Source of the DNA: JAYZDF01 sp036337945
Lineage (GTDB): Bacteria; Myxococcota; Kuafuiibacteriia; Kuafuiibacteriales; Kuafuiibacteriaceae
Assembly: GCA_036337945.1 (NCBI GenBank)
Contig: JAYZDF010000007.1
Coordinates: forward strand, 21,191-85,190
Length of the DNA stretch: 64,000 nucleotides
Direction: 5' to 3'
Part shown: positions 17,056 to 25,486 of the stretch, in pieces
How positions within the stretch are numbered: position 1 is the stretch's first letter
Layout of the letters: the number at the start of each line of letters is the position of its first letter
The notes under the pieces: generated by a model
The model's input: the letters and a program-made list of their open reading frames with translations, nothing else
Database searches by the model: none
Told to the model about the DNA's origin: nothing
Made by a program: the position numbers and the translations under genes

Positions 17056-17358
17056 GACTGTCGAATTTGATAGCGCACCCGAATAGCCATTGCCAGAGGC
17101 ACAGAGAAACAAATTATCCGGGCAGCTTTGGACGAGTGTGGGTTTTTTCCTGAACGACATTTTGCGCGAAATCGACAGAATTCGAAATTTATCCTTGAAT
17201 GATCGATGCTTTAGGCTTTGCAGTCACGTCGGACCGTGTTAGAGGCTCCGTCGACGTAACGGAATACGTCGGCGGCTCTTATTCTAGTTATATTTAGAGG
17301 GCGTCGTCAGTGAACGATCCGGTATCTATTTTTTGGGGCGTTCACACAGGATTACTAA
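17056..17358. other. Intergenic region before the tRNA genes, with an imperfect hairpin
   Basis: About 300 bases separate the AAA+ gene from the tRNA pair. It must hold the leftward promoter of that gene and the rightward tRNA promoter. The visible structure is an imperfect inverted repeat at 17241-17258 and 17265-17280 (arms sharing CGTCGACGTA/TACGTCGGCG) with a 6-base loop, followed at 17289-17294 by TATATT, a possible -10 box for the tRNAs. I see no convincing -35 and no gene. Confidence 0.35.
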
Positions 17359-17443
17359 GGAGCAGTGGCCGAGCGGTTGAAGGCAGCGGTTTTGAAAACC
17401 GCCGTAGTGCAAGCTACCGGGGGTTCGAATCCCTCCTGCTCCG
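17359..17443 (+). tRNA. tRNA-Ser (anticodon UGA)
   Basis: A full class II tRNA cloverleaf can be folded: acceptor GGAGCAG pairing with CTGCTCC, D-arm with GGCCGAGCGGTT, anticodon stem GCGGT/ACCGC around loop TTTGAAA (anticodon TGA), a long variable arm (GTAGTGCAAGCTACC region) as expected for serine, and the T-arm GGGGGTTCGAATCCCTC. G is the discriminator; CCA is not encoded (CAT follows). It reads UCA/UCG-type serine codons. It is followed 22 bases later by a second tRNA-Ser gene. Confidence 0.96.
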
Positions 17444-17465
17444 CATTTGAAATTTGAGTTTGGTT

Positions 17466-17555
17466 GGGGAGCTGGCCGAGTGGCTGAAGGCGCTGGTTTG
17501 CTAAACCAGTATAGGGGCAACTCTATCACGGGTTCGAATCCCGTGCTCCCCGCCA
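17466..17555 (+). tRNA. tRNA-Ser (anticodon GCU)
   Basis: Acceptor GGGGAGC pairs with GCTCCCC at 17545-17551, the discriminator is G and the 3' CCA is encoded (17553-17555), unlike in the preceding tRNA. Anticodon stem CTGGT/ACCAG encloses TTGCTAA (anticodon GCT), reading AGC/AGU. The long variable arm (TATAGGGGCAACTCTATC region) is typical of tRNA-Ser, and the T-arm is CGGGTTCGAATCCCG. Probably cotranscribed with the upstream tRNA. Confidence 0.96.
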
Positions 17556-17602
17556 CCTTTTCGCTCGCATCATCTCCCCGTCAGCAAAGCAGCAAGTTTC
17601 TC

Positions 17603-19159
17603 TTACCAACGCATCGTCGGATTTAAGGGAGGAAGTCGTGACTCGACTTTATTCAGTGCCTCCCGGATAGCACTATTCTCGGGCTCCAACTTCGCAGCAA
17701 ACCTGAGATATAATCGAGCTCCATCGTAATCTCGTTCTTGGAAGGCTTTTTGAGCCTTTTCGAGAAAAGTCTGAGGGTTGGATGATTCATTGGAAACAAA
17801 TGCTGGGTCACTTTGTCTTTCAGCAGCATCTCTTTTGCCGGGTGGAGGTGCAGAAGAGTTTATGGTGTCAACGCCCTGTTTTTTAGCCAAGAGTGATTGA
17901 TCGTAATCACTCCTAAGGGTGGCGTCACTCAGCACAGAATAAGCTTCATTTATTCGACGGAAGATAACGTAAATTTTTTCCTTAAGGGACCCAGAGGTCA
18001 TAAGAAAAAATCGATCAGGGTGAAACTCAAGTGAAAGACCAAAATAAGCGTCGCGCAGAACTCGATCGGTAACCGACGGGTCGACACCAAGAAGATCATA
18101 ATACGTGAGCGACTCCAAGGCATCGTGCGTTTTTTCAATGCGGCGGATGAGTCGCTTACCAAGTCGACTCTCGTCCAGTCCTTTACGGGTTGCCAATTCG
18201 GAAGCGTTTCCGGGGGCCGGATTTGCCGGCACTGAACGAATCTCCGAGATTGAAATTTCAGATTTAGAGTTCGAAAGCTCTATCTCTTCAATTCTCTTTC
18301 GAGCTGTCTCCGAAACTTTCGACTGGCCCGTATCACGATTTGGAAGTTCTGGCTCGATAAGGAACTCAGGAAGAGAGATGGAAGAATCGCTCCGGAGAAC
18401 ATTCTCTGCCAACAAAGATTCCTGCCGAATCGAAGGCGTATTTTCGAAATCCGAAGGTACACTGAACACAGGGAGCTTTTCCTCAGCACTTGGAGAAAGC
18501 TCTTTAATTGAAGGCAGAGCGGACAATAAATGCTTAGCGGCCGTATCTTCGGCCACGTCGGCTTCAGCTGTCTGAACTTCGACCTTGATCTCAAGTTCCT
18601 CTATCTCTGAAAGAGACTGCCGAGGATTCGTGGGCATTTCATCATCATGCTCATCAAGACCAACCGCTGCAGCAAACAAAACTGGATCAATGAAATTATC
18701 TTGAATTTGGTTCACTGTAATTTCCGCAGTCGCCTCTTCTTCGAGTACCGGAATAGACACATGACTATCCGTCGAAGAGTCGAGCACCAAAACAGTGACA
18801 GCTTTGCTGATGATGTCTTCTTTCGGAGGCCAGGGAAGAAAAGCACTTGCGCCTACAGCCTTCAATATTTTCCTAACATCATCTGGCGCTTTCGGCCCAC
18901 GCTGGTAGAGAAGGATAGGAACATCTTCGCCGCAGGGTTCTTTCTTCAATGCGGATATTTGAAGAGTAAGGGGGCCTAAATCCTGGTTTTGGGAAATAGG
19001 CAGTACCACCAGGTCAGGCCTTATTTCTGTAAGCCTCAGTAGGAGATCCTGGTCAGACAAACTATAAACAGGGCGGTGGGCGGAGGTGGAAAAGGCTACA
19101 TTAAATGCGGAACGCTCCGCTTCCGATTCAATCGATACAAGAAGAAATTTACCGGCCAC
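17603..19159 (-). CDS. Receiver-like, DnaJ-domain and TPR-like regulatory protein
   Basis: 518 residues from a GTG start. The N-terminal 120 residues look like a response-regulator receiver fold (FLLVSIES ... RPDLVVLPIS ... VPILLYQRG ... GASAFLPWP), but the phosphoacceptor Asp position reads as part of LVVLPI, so it is probably a pseudo-receiver. A long acidic disordered linker follows. A J domain lies near residues 350-420 with the essential HPD motif (LEFHPDRFF), so it can stimulate an Hsp70 ATPase. The C-terminus (FLEKAQKAFQERDYDGARLY) is a TPR-like pair. Starts 5 bases after the upstream exported-protein gene; the two are likely cotranscribed. Confidence 0.8.
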   Translation of the reverse strand: MAGKFLLVSIESEAERSAFNVAFSTSAHRPVYSLSDQDLLLRLTEIRPDLVVLPISQNQDLGPLTLQISALKKEPCGEDVPILLYQRGPKAPDDVRKILKAVGASAFLPWPPKEDIISKAVTVLVLDSSTDSHVSIPVLEEEATAEITVNQIQDNFIDPVLFAAAVGLDEHDDEMPTNPRQSLSEIEELEIKVEVQTAEADVAEDTAAKHLLSALPSIKELSPSAEEKLPVFSVPSDFENTPSIRQESLLAENVLRSDSSISLPEFLIEPELPNRDTGQSKVSETARKRIEEIELSNSKSEISISEIRSVPANPAPGNASELATRKGLDESRLGKRLIRRIEKTHDALESLTYYDLLGVDPSVTDRVLRDAYFGLSLEFHPDRFFLMTSGSLKEKIYVIFRRINEAYSVLSDATLRSDYDQSLLAKKQGVDTINSSAPPPGKRDAAERQSDPAFVSNESSNPQTFLEKAQKAFQERDYDGARLYLRFAAKLEPENSAIREALNKVESRLPPLNPTMRW

Positions 19160-19164
19160 AGGCG

Positions 19165-19581
19165 CTATGGTTTAACGGTAACAGCCACTTCGAGTTTTTC
19201 AACTTTCCGCTGGCAGATATTCTCATTACAAATGAAGAATACAGCGTTCGCTGCAACGGATTGGCTTCCCGATGCGGGGGTTCCAAACGGGACATTGAAC
19301 TGTGAGAAATCTCCCTTCTTGTTGACAACATCTTTTTGACCGAGTTTCGATTTCTCAAGGGTCAGACCCTCGGACTTCAGTTTTATCTTCATAGGCGCTT
19401 CACGACTCACTTTGAAACCTTTCGCAGGTATAATCTGCAAAGCGAACTTACCTTGCGCTCCTTTCTTCACTTGAGTGGTCGTGCCTTTTGTCTTCAGGCT
19501 ATATGGCTTATCCGGAAAGTCTTTCGCAGATACTTGTGTAGATAGAGCGAGGGTCAATGCAAGCGTTGAGAGCGTGAGCAT
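19165..19581 (-). CDS. Exported protein with a paired-cysteine C-terminal beta domain
   Basis: 138 residues with a clear signal peptide (MLTLSTLALTLALSTQVSA). The mature part is basic and beta-rich; it ends with VFFICNENICQRKVEKLEVA, where the CNENIC pair resembles the cysteine segment of DsbD N-terminal-like domains that exchange disulfides in the periplasm. The match is limited to this motif and the general beta pattern, so I give it only as a possibility. It sits directly upstream of the DnaJ-domain gene on the same strand, with a 5-base gap. Confidence 0.7.
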   Translation of the reverse strand: MLTLSTLALTLALSTQVSAKDFPDKPYSLKTKGTTTQVKKGAQGKFALQIIPAKGFKVSREAPMKIKLKSEGLTLEKSKLGQKDVVNKKGDFSQFNVPFGTPASGSQSVAANAVFFICNENICQRKVEKLEVAVTVKP

Positions 19582-19731
19582 GTCAGGAGCTTAACACGAG
19601 CGTAGCGTGAAAGGTAAGGAAGAAACGAATGAGTTGATAAAAGCGAGGTGTGATCGCTGTCATGCGTTTGCGAGGAGCATCGTTTATCAGAAGGGAAATT
19701 CCCCACTTGCGAAGAAAATACGCTCAATACT

Positions 19732-21042
19732 TTAGAGTAAATTACTCGCTAATTCAGCCAATTCAGAGCGTTCGCCCTTCCTGAGTGTCACATGCCCCGC
19801 GACCTTTTCGGCCCGAAAACGGTTTACGGTGTGAACAAGACCATTATTGCTCGAATCAATATAAGGATTGTCGATCTGGTACGGATCACCCGTGAGAACG
19901 ATCTTTGTTCCTTCGGCAGCACGAGTAACAATCGTCTTCACTTCGTGAGGCGTGAGATTCTGTGCTTCGTCCACGATGAGATACTGATTTGGAATTGAGC
20001 GACCGCGAATATAAGTAAGAGGTTCAATTTGTAACAAACCAAGATCTATCAATTCTCGATGTGAGCGACCATTACGTTTCTCAGCATTGGAAAGCCCCAT
20101 GAGGAATTCAACATTATCGAAAATAGGCTGCATCCAAGGCGATACCTTTTCCTCGATATCGCCAGGCAGATAGCCAATATCACGACCCAAAGGAAACACA
20201 GGCCGGGAAACAAGTACCTTCTGAAATACTGATTCCTCTGTGACTTTGTGCAACCCTGCTGCAATTGCAAGTAACGTCTTCCCTGTCCCAGCTTTTCCAA
20301 CCAGAGTCACAAGCTTTACGTCATCGTCCATAAGCAAATCAAAGGCGAACGATTGTTCTTTATTTCTGGGGCGTACGCCCCAGACTCCCTCTTTATGCCG
20401 ACGAATTGGGACGACCGTATTTTCGAGAAGGTCTACCTTTCCAAGAGCCGAATGACTGGGATTAGAAGGGTCTCTCAGGTGAACAAATTCATTCGGGTGG
20501 TAGTAAGGGTCTGGCAAAGGAAGCGTGCCCTTACTGTAAAACTCATCAATATCTTCGCCTTTGGCTTCGATATCAATGACGCCTGAATACAGTTCGTCGA
20601 TTTCGACTTTTTCTGCATCATAGTCCTCGGTTTTAAGCCCGAGGGCGTCTGCGCGGATTCGGAGGTTCACATCCTTTGTGACTAAAATACTTTCCGATTC
20701 GGGGTCTTGCTCTTTCGCTTCGAGTGCGACTGCGAGAATGCGGTTATCGACGCTATTTCCGATACGCATCGATTCCGGTAAGTTACGTGCCGTAAACGCA
20801 ACCACCAAGGTGCCACCCGTTTCGAGTTCTACACCCTTTGCGAGCTCTCCTTCCTCCCTGAGTCCGTCCAAAAGTCGACCGACAGAACGTGCGGAACGCC
20901 CAAGTTCTGATTGATCGCGTTTGAAATTGTCTATTTCTTCAATCACGTAAATCGGTACGGTGACCGTATGTTCTTCAAACGCAAGGATAGCGTTTGAATC
21001 GTGAAGAAGTACATTTGTGTCGAGAATGAAGTTTTTTTTCAA
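19732..21042 (-). CDS. phoH2: PIN-PhoH fusion protein (PhoH2-type NTPase/ribonuclease)
   Basis: 436 residues. Residues 1-150 are a PIN nuclease domain (FILDTNVLLHD with the first metal-binding Asp, SVDNRILAVAL, LVTKDVNLRIRA). Residues 200-436 are the PhoH ATPase with Walker A VGKAGTGKT, the YIRGRSIPNQYLIVDEAQN Walker B region and LTGDPYQID. Such fusions are sequence-specific RNA-processing or unwinding enzymes in mycobacteria and others. The start is TTG at 21042, which overlaps the upstream TGA as TTGA, so translation is coupled to the diguanylate cyclase gene. Last gene of a seven-gene chain. Confidence 0.92.
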   Translation of the reverse strand: MKKNFILDTNVLLHDSNAILAFEEHTVTVPIYVIEEIDNFKRDQSELGRSARSVGRLLDGLREEGELAKGVELETGGTLVVAFTARNLPESMRIGNSVDNRILAVALEAKEQDPESESILVTKDVNLRIRADALGLKTEDYDAEKVEIDELYSGVIDIEAKGEDIDEFYSKGTLPLPDPYYHPNEFVHLRDPSNPSHSALGKVDLLENTVVPIRRHKEGVWGVRPRNKEQSFAFDLLMDDDVKLVTLVGKAGTGKTLLAIAAGLHKVTEESVFQKVLVSRPVFPLGRDIGYLPGDIEEKVSPWMQPIFDNVEFLMGLSNAEKRNGRSHRELIDLGLLQIEPLTYIRGRSIPNQYLIVDEAQNLTPHEVKTIVTRAAEGTKIVLTGDPYQIDNPYIDSSNNGLVHTVNRFRAEKVAGHVTLRKGERSELAELASNLL

Positions 21043-23186
21043 GTTCTGGCTCGATCCTGTGAGCTTCTTTTACCTGGTTTCTTGGGGTCAGCGCAACGTT
21101 GAACGCCAGCAACTCGCACTTGATTCCTACCATTCTCTTTTGCGGAATATAGGGCCTTGTCGGCTTCGTCGATGAGTTGTCCCACATTAGAGCCATGTTC
21201 CGGGTAAGTTGCCAGTCCCATACTTACCGTAACGTCGACTCGGCCAAATTCGCCCTGAATTACGCAGTTTTCAATTTCCTGACGCATTCTCTCTGCGACC
21301 TGGAGAGCGCCCGCAGTATTTGTTTCGTCGAGCATCGCGATAAACTCCTCTCCGCCAAACCTGCCTACGACATCTACTCGACGGGCTTCTTCTTGGAGAA
21401 TTCCGGCAATTTTTTTCAAAACCAGGTCTCCTACGGGGTGCCCATAGTTGTCGTTGACACTCTTAAAGTGGTCCGCGTCGACCATTAGAATAGATACCCG
21501 CCGGTCAAATCTCTCCGCCCGAGCAATCGCTTCATCGACCAATTCAAGAAATCGACGACGGTTATTCAAACCAGTCAGTGCGTCGGTCGTAGCCATTCGT
21601 TCCATACGACCATAAAGAGAAGCATTAGAAAGGGTGGCGGCTGCATAATCAGAGATGGTCTCGAACATGCGAATTTCACGATTGCTCAACTCAGAGTCGG
21701 AGTGCCGAGATCCAATGGCAATTGCACCCACCCCAATGGTTTGGTGAATCATCGGAAATACCTTAATGGACTTGAGGTCAAACTGACCGTTATCTCCGAA
21801 AACTTGTTGTGGACCGGTCACTTCTTGTTCTGTGAGAGGAACATAGGGCAAAGGATGGCCGTTTTTTAGAGCCATGACGATCAAACCACCTTCGGAGTTT
21901 CGGTACGTTTGTCCTTCAAGGTCGCGCTTCGTAGATTTATTTGTACGAAGTCGAAGAATCTGATGTTCCCCTTTGTCTGAATCGTAAGATGTCACAGCCG
22001 CAAAATCGAATTCACGAATTCTATCTGCCGCTTCTAGAAGTTTGCCGGCGACTTCCTCGGGTTTGATTGCATCGTTGAGAAGTGCAAACGCCTCAAAAAA
22101 CCGCTCCTGTTCGACTCGCATCCGGTCCAGATTGGAGAAAATACGCTCAGATTCAACCGCTCTGAGCACCTCTCCAGCAATAACCTTGAAGCTCTTTTCG
22201 TCGGTTTCATGAAACGCTTTTGCCTCAAAACGGTTCGCGACCAACACACCGCAGAGACGTTCATGATCAAGCATCGGAACGCCTAAGAACGAAGCTGCGT
22301 TACGCTGGGAAGAATGACCAAGATACCGACCCGGCTCTTTTGGAATAAGTCGAATGGGTGCACGAGTCTTTATAACTGCACCTAAAGCTCCTTCTGTAGA
22401 TGCCATAGGTCTTTCAATTGTAGAAAGCTGAACATCGTTAGGGATTGAAGCTTTGAGCTTTAGCTCTTTGCTTTCTTCATTGTACGCGAAATACATCACG
22501 GCATCTGCATGAACAGACAACCTCGCAAGCTCTAAAACATCGTCTAGTGCATCGCGGATAGCCTTCACACTTCCCAGCCATCGGCGATGTTGAGATTGTA
22601 GTGAAGTGGTTGGGCGAGTCTCAGGGAGCTGGGAACCGGGACGCAGACTCTCGGAAAGACGAAAATCCTGAGCATCACGTTCGACCTGGCGCAAAGTACT
22701 CGCCACCTGCTCTCGATGTTGACGTTTTAGAAAAAGCGCGCGGCTTCGCAGCAGCAGTAAAAATCCGCCGGTGAACACAATATAAAGACCGACACGAATG
22801 ACAAAGGTATTGGTGTCTATCACGCCGTTAGAAAGTGCAAGGATTTCAACCAAAAGCGCAGAACCTAAAACGATCAAAAGCGTTTTTCGCTCAGCGATCA
22901 CGGCAAGAGCGGCAATATATCCGTACAAAAGTGGGTATAAAGAGGTTGATGAAGAAGGACTCGTGAAGCCGGTGATCGAGTACATGACAGCCAAAGTAGC
23001 TATCGATGAGGGAATCGCAGACTTAGATTCTTGCACCCATACCGAACGGGCTACGTAGCCGATTAAAAATAAGGCTAGGATGCGAGCGAGATATAGCCAC
23101 CAAGGTGTCGCCTCAAAGGGACCCAAACTATGAGCAAAGAGGACGACACAACTCGTCACAAGGGCCGCAATGTGCTCATTCTTCAC
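21039..23186 (-). CDS. Membrane diguanylate cyclase with GAF domains
   Basis: 715 residues from a GTG start. The first 150 residues contain five to six hydrophobic helices (an integral-membrane sensor). Two GAF-like domains follow (about 190-350 and 355-520). The C-terminal GGDEF domain has RFGGEEF, an intact active site, preceded by RRVD at the right distance to be the RxxD inhibitory site; it should make cyclic di-GMP from two GTP under product inhibition. It overlaps the ftsB gene by 11 bases and phoH2 by 4, so it is embedded in a tightly coupled operon. Signal sensed is unknown. Confidence 0.93.
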   Translation of the reverse strand: MKNEHIAALVTSCVVLFAHSLGPFEATPWWLYLARILALFLIGYVARSVWVQESKSAIPSSIATLAVMYSITGFTSPSSSTSLYPLLYGYIAALAVIAERKTLLIVLGSALLVEILALSNGVIDTNTFVIRVGLYIVFTGGFLLLLRSRALFLKRQHREQVASTLRQVERDAQDFRLSESLRPGSQLPETRPTTSLQSQHRRWLGSVKAIRDALDDVLELARLSVHADAVMYFAYNEESKELKLKASIPNDVQLSTIERPMASTEGALGAVIKTRAPIRLIPKEPGRYLGHSSQRNAASFLGVPMLDHERLCGVLVANRFEAKAFHETDEKSFKVIAGEVLRAVESERIFSNLDRMRVEQERFFEAFALLNDAIKPEEVAGKLLEAADRIREFDFAAVTSYDSDKGEHQILRLRTNKSTKRDLEGQTYRNSEGGLIVMALKNGHPLPYVPLTEQEVTGPQQVFGDNGQFDLKSIKVFPMIHQTIGVGAIAIGSRHSDSELSNREIRMFETISDYAAATLSNASLYGRMERMATTDALTGLNNRRRFLELVDEAIARAERFDRRVSILMVDADHFKSVNDNYGHPVGDLVLKKIAGILQEEARRVDVVGRFGGEEFIAMLDETNTAGALQVAERMRQEIENCVIQGEFGRVDVTVSMGLATYPEHGSNVGQLIDEADKALYSAKENGRNQVRVAGVQRCADPKKPGKRSSQDRART

Positions 23187-23493
23187 GGTAGTTTTTTGAC
23201 TCTTCTAAAGGCACGATCACTACATATTCATCGGCGCGAACCCAACCGAGCTCATCACGAATCACGGACTCGACATAGGTGTGGTCCGTACGCAGTGCTT
23301 GGACTTCTTCACGAAGTTTCGTATTTTTGTCGGAAAAATCTTCATTGATTTTTTCGATTCGACGAAGCTCTTCACTCAAACGCTCGTGACGAACAATACC
23401 ATTGTCACTCAGCAAAGCTGAGCCCAACAAAAGTAAAACAATCACGGCGTTCGCAATTGCTAAATGGTGTAACCATCGCACGTTTAATGGCAC
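23176..23493 (-). CDS. ftsB: Septum formation initiator FtsB/DivIC family
   Basis: 105 residues from the GTG at 23493 (a TTG at 23520 would add nine residues overlapping the upstream gene). One N-terminal transmembrane helix (HHLAIANAVIVLLLLGSALL) is followed by a coiled coil (LSEELRRIEKINEDFSDKNT KLREEV in two parts) and a short conserved C-terminal segment (VESVIRDELGWVRADEYVVI). This is the bitopic FtsB architecture; with FtsL and FtsQ it activates septal peptidoglycan synthesis. The GTG follows the upstream TAG by one base, which favours this start. Confidence 0.82.
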   Translation of the reverse strand: MPLNVRWLHHLAIANAVIVLLLLGSALLSDNGIVRHERLSEELRRIEKINEDFSDKNTKLREEVQALRTDHTYVESVIRDELGWVRADEYVVIVPLEESKNYREE

Positions 23494-23494
23494 T

Positions 23495-24001
23495 CTAATG
23501 CGTCGATCGATCCGCTGCAAGCAACTCGTACAAGGTGGACTTCAAATTTTCCTGATCCCACAAACCTTCTTGCTTTTTGAGAATTCTCCCTCGACGGTCC
23601 AATAAAAAAGAACTCGGAATTGTATTGATTCTGCCCAAGGGGCCGTCGGTCGAAATGAATCTGTCGGGGTCAGTAGCTATTCCCACCCAATTTTGTACGC
23701 CAAAAGTATCTGCGTACACCCGAATCGACTCAGGGGTAGGATCCAAAGCAATCTGAACAATCGCAAGGCGGTCTTGTCCGTATCTAGATTCGAGGGCCTG
23801 AAGAAAAGGAACTTCGATAAGGGCGGGCTGTGCCCAGGTCGCAAACACCTGAATTAACGTGATTTTTCCGCGATTTTGCCCAATGCTCTTCGTAGAACCA
23901 TCTAGGCCCTGATACCTAAAAGCAAGCGCCGGACTGGGCGCTGGAGTGGCGCTTACACAACCGCAAAAGAGCAAAATAAAGGCGATAGAAATCTGCTTCA
24001 T
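23495..24001 (-). CDS. TlpA-like thioredoxin-fold lipoprotein without the CXXC motif
   Basis: 168 residues. The N-terminus is a lipoprotein-type signal (ILLFCGC, Cys15). The rest is a TlpA/redoxin thioredoxin fold: ITLIQVFATWAQPALIEVPF, then IPSSFLLDRRGRI with the cis-Pro region. Where active members have WCxxC, this protein has WAQPA (residues 56-60), so both redox cysteines are absent. It cannot be a dithiol oxidoreductase; a binding or scaffold role is inferred. Its ATG overlaps the TGA of the pseudouridine synthase gene by 4 bases. Confidence 0.85.
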   Translation of the reverse strand: MKQISIAFILLFCGCVSATPAPSPALAFRYQGLDGSTKSIGQNRGKITLIQVFATWAQPALIEVPFLQALESRYGQDRLAIVQIALDPTPESIRVYADTFGVQNWVGIATDPDRFISTDGPLGRINTIPSSFLLDRRGRILKKQEGLWDQENLKSTLYELLAADRSTH

Positions 24002-24879
24002 TTAAGGTAGTCCTTGAAATCCTGCGGCACAGGCGCACGGATGTTTAGACCGAATGGCAGGGTCAGGCTCGAAGCATGTAAAGCTAAGCGAGCGGCAGGG
24101 TGAGCCTGACCGTAGACCTCATCACCTAAGATTGGCGTTCCTGAGGCTGCCAAATGAACACGAACCTGATGCCTGCGGCCATAGTTCGTGGTGGCTTTGA
24201 CCAAGGTTCTTCCAGATTCGTGGTGTTCGAGGGGAGAAAAGTGGGTAATAGAGACCAATCCTCCAGGGTCCGTTCGGACACGCTTTTTGCTCGTGTCTAA
24301 GGCTAGCTCGACGGTACGCTCACTATTCCAAACGGATAAATCATCACAAACAACTGCCAGATAGCTTTTGATAATCTCATGTTTTTCAAACGCCTTTCTC
24401 ACTTTGGCTCGTCCTGCAGGATCTTTGGCAAAGAGCACCACGCCTGAAGTACCAAAATCGAGGCGATGGAGTGCGCCTCCTTCGAGCCCAGGTCCGCTGT
24501 TTGCGATACGAATATCCTGGGCGATGGCTGCACCAAGAAGAGTGTCTTCCTCTAGATTCCTTAGAGGAACCGTATGCACGCCGCTTGGTTTGTCTAAAGC
24601 GAGCCACTCTTCGTCCTCATATAAAATTGGGGTTCGACTCAGCAGTTGTGGCGCAGGCTTGACCACCCATTCGTTCTTTGGAACGAAGTCATCGAGGTGA
24701 AAGGCATCCTCGACTTGAACGCGCGCACCTGGAGCGCACAGCCGTCCATTGACCTTGATACGACCATCCTTCAAGGCTTTCCTAATTTCGGAAACAGATA
24801 CTTTTTGTCCGAGCTCAGACAAACACTCGGTGATAGCTCGGTCCATTCGGAGGCCCGTGTGTTCGGGCCTTAGTTTCAT
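23998..24879 (-). CDS. RluA-family pseudouridine synthase with S4 domain
   Basis: 293 residues. An N-terminal S4 RNA-binding domain (MDRAITECLSELGQKVSVSE, KDGRIKVNGRL) precedes the synthase domain. The catalytic motif is HRLDFGTSGVVLFAK, with the conserved Asp; downstream are the RxHQVRVHLAA and ILGDEVYG motifs typical of RluA/RluC/RluD. It isomerises uridines in rRNA or tRNA; the target cannot be read. Overlaps by 4 bases with the genes on both sides (ATGA junctions), so it is fully embedded in the PRMT-to-PhoH chain. A second RluA relative lies at 57386-58060. Confidence 0.92.
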   Translation of the reverse strand: MKLRPEHTGLRMDRAITECLSELGQKVSVSEIRKALKDGRIKVNGRLCAPGARVQVEDAFHLDDFVPKNEWVVKPAPQLLSRTPILYEDEEWLALDKPSGVHTVPLRNLEEDTLLGAAIAQDIRIANSGPGLEGGALHRLDFGTSGVVLFAKDPAGRAKVRKAFEKHEIIKSYLAVVCDDLSVWNSERTVELALDTSKKRVRTDPGGLVSITHFSPLEHHESGRTLVKATTNYGRRHQVRVHLAASGTPILGDEVYGQAHPAARLALHASSLTLPFGLNIRAPVPQDFKDYLK

Positions 24880-25457
24880 TTCCGTGGCCCAGGTCGGCGA
24901 GGACCTGGTCTACGAGGACCTGAACGACCTGATGGTCTCGCGCGCGGTCGAGCACCGGAGCGCGGTGGACCACGTCGGGGTCCCCTTCGTCCTCGAGCGC
25001 GCGGAGGTGCTGTACGACCCGCTGAACGTGGACTCGCTGCTTTGGTTTTTGGTTCTTCTAAGATTCGGCTACCTTCCATGGGCTCGAGAGGCACATAGCC
25101 CATCGCACCTTCAGGCGTAATCTTGTACCTACGAACGGGACGAGCGCGGTCGTGCATCGCTGCAAAAACCATGTAACTCAAGGCTTCAATTTTGATCCAA
25201 GTAACGTCTCGGCTGTACCAAGACTTGCAGAAATTCCAGAGGGTCTTTGCGACCATTTCGCAAAACCATTTCCCACCGACTCGATACTTCATCAAAAATT
25301 GTGAAAGCTCTTCTTGAGTAAGTGCGTCATCGTTATCTTGGTCAAACTCCGCCATCTTTTTTGCGATGTCTTCTTGAGGAATAATTTTCCCTCGCCCCAA
25401 TGAGCGACGAAGTTTACTGGCGAGTTCGAGTCCGGGCACGTACCCTATGGCGTACAC
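24876..25457 (-). CDS. EF-hand-like protein with Arg/Pro/Gly-rich C-terminal tail
   Basis: 193 residues from the GTG at 25457; the next in-frame stop upstream is at 25491-25493 and no ATG lies between. Residues 39-50 read DQDNDDALTQEE, a Ca2+-binding EF-hand loop with acidic ligands at 1, 3, 5 and 12. The middle has Trp/Cys-rich helices (WFCEMVAKTLWNFCKSWY). Residues about 144-193 are a tail of almost only Arg, Gly, Pro, Ala and Ser, with 18 Arg in 50 residues (RARGRRGPRRGPPRSGARPR). Its DNA is far richer in G+C than the rest of the window. It follows the PRMT gene by 29 bases. No family assignment; the tail is a possible PRMT target. Confidence 0.78.
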   Translation of the reverse strand: MYAIGYVPGLELASKLRRSLGRGKIIPQEDIAKKMAEFDQDNDDALTQEELSQFLMKYRVGGKWFCEMVAKTLWNFCKSWYSRDVTWIKIEALSYMVFAAMHDRARPVRRYKITPEGAMGYVPLEPMEGSRILEEPKTKAASPRSAGRTAPPRARGRRGPRRGPPRSGARPRARPSGRSGPRRPGPRRPGPRK

Positions 25458-25486
25458 CCTGTCGGGGATTGCGTAAAGTCGGAAAC

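Noticed and set aside
17241..17280. Imperfect hairpin before the tRNAs considered as an intrinsic terminator
   Set aside because: Arms have several mismatches and there is no T-run after it on either strand; the AAA+ gene reads away from it.
17326..17556. A 76-codon minus-strand frame reading GGIRTPG and similar segments
   Set aside because: It is the antisense of the two tRNA-Ser genes; such translations are a well-known annotation artefact.
24749..25120. A 123-codon plus-strand frame with a fairly protein-like middle (EDLVYEDLNDLMV)
   Set aside because: It is antisense to the pseudouridine synthase and to the Arg-rich tail; openness follows from the G+C-rich Arg/Pro codons on the other strand.
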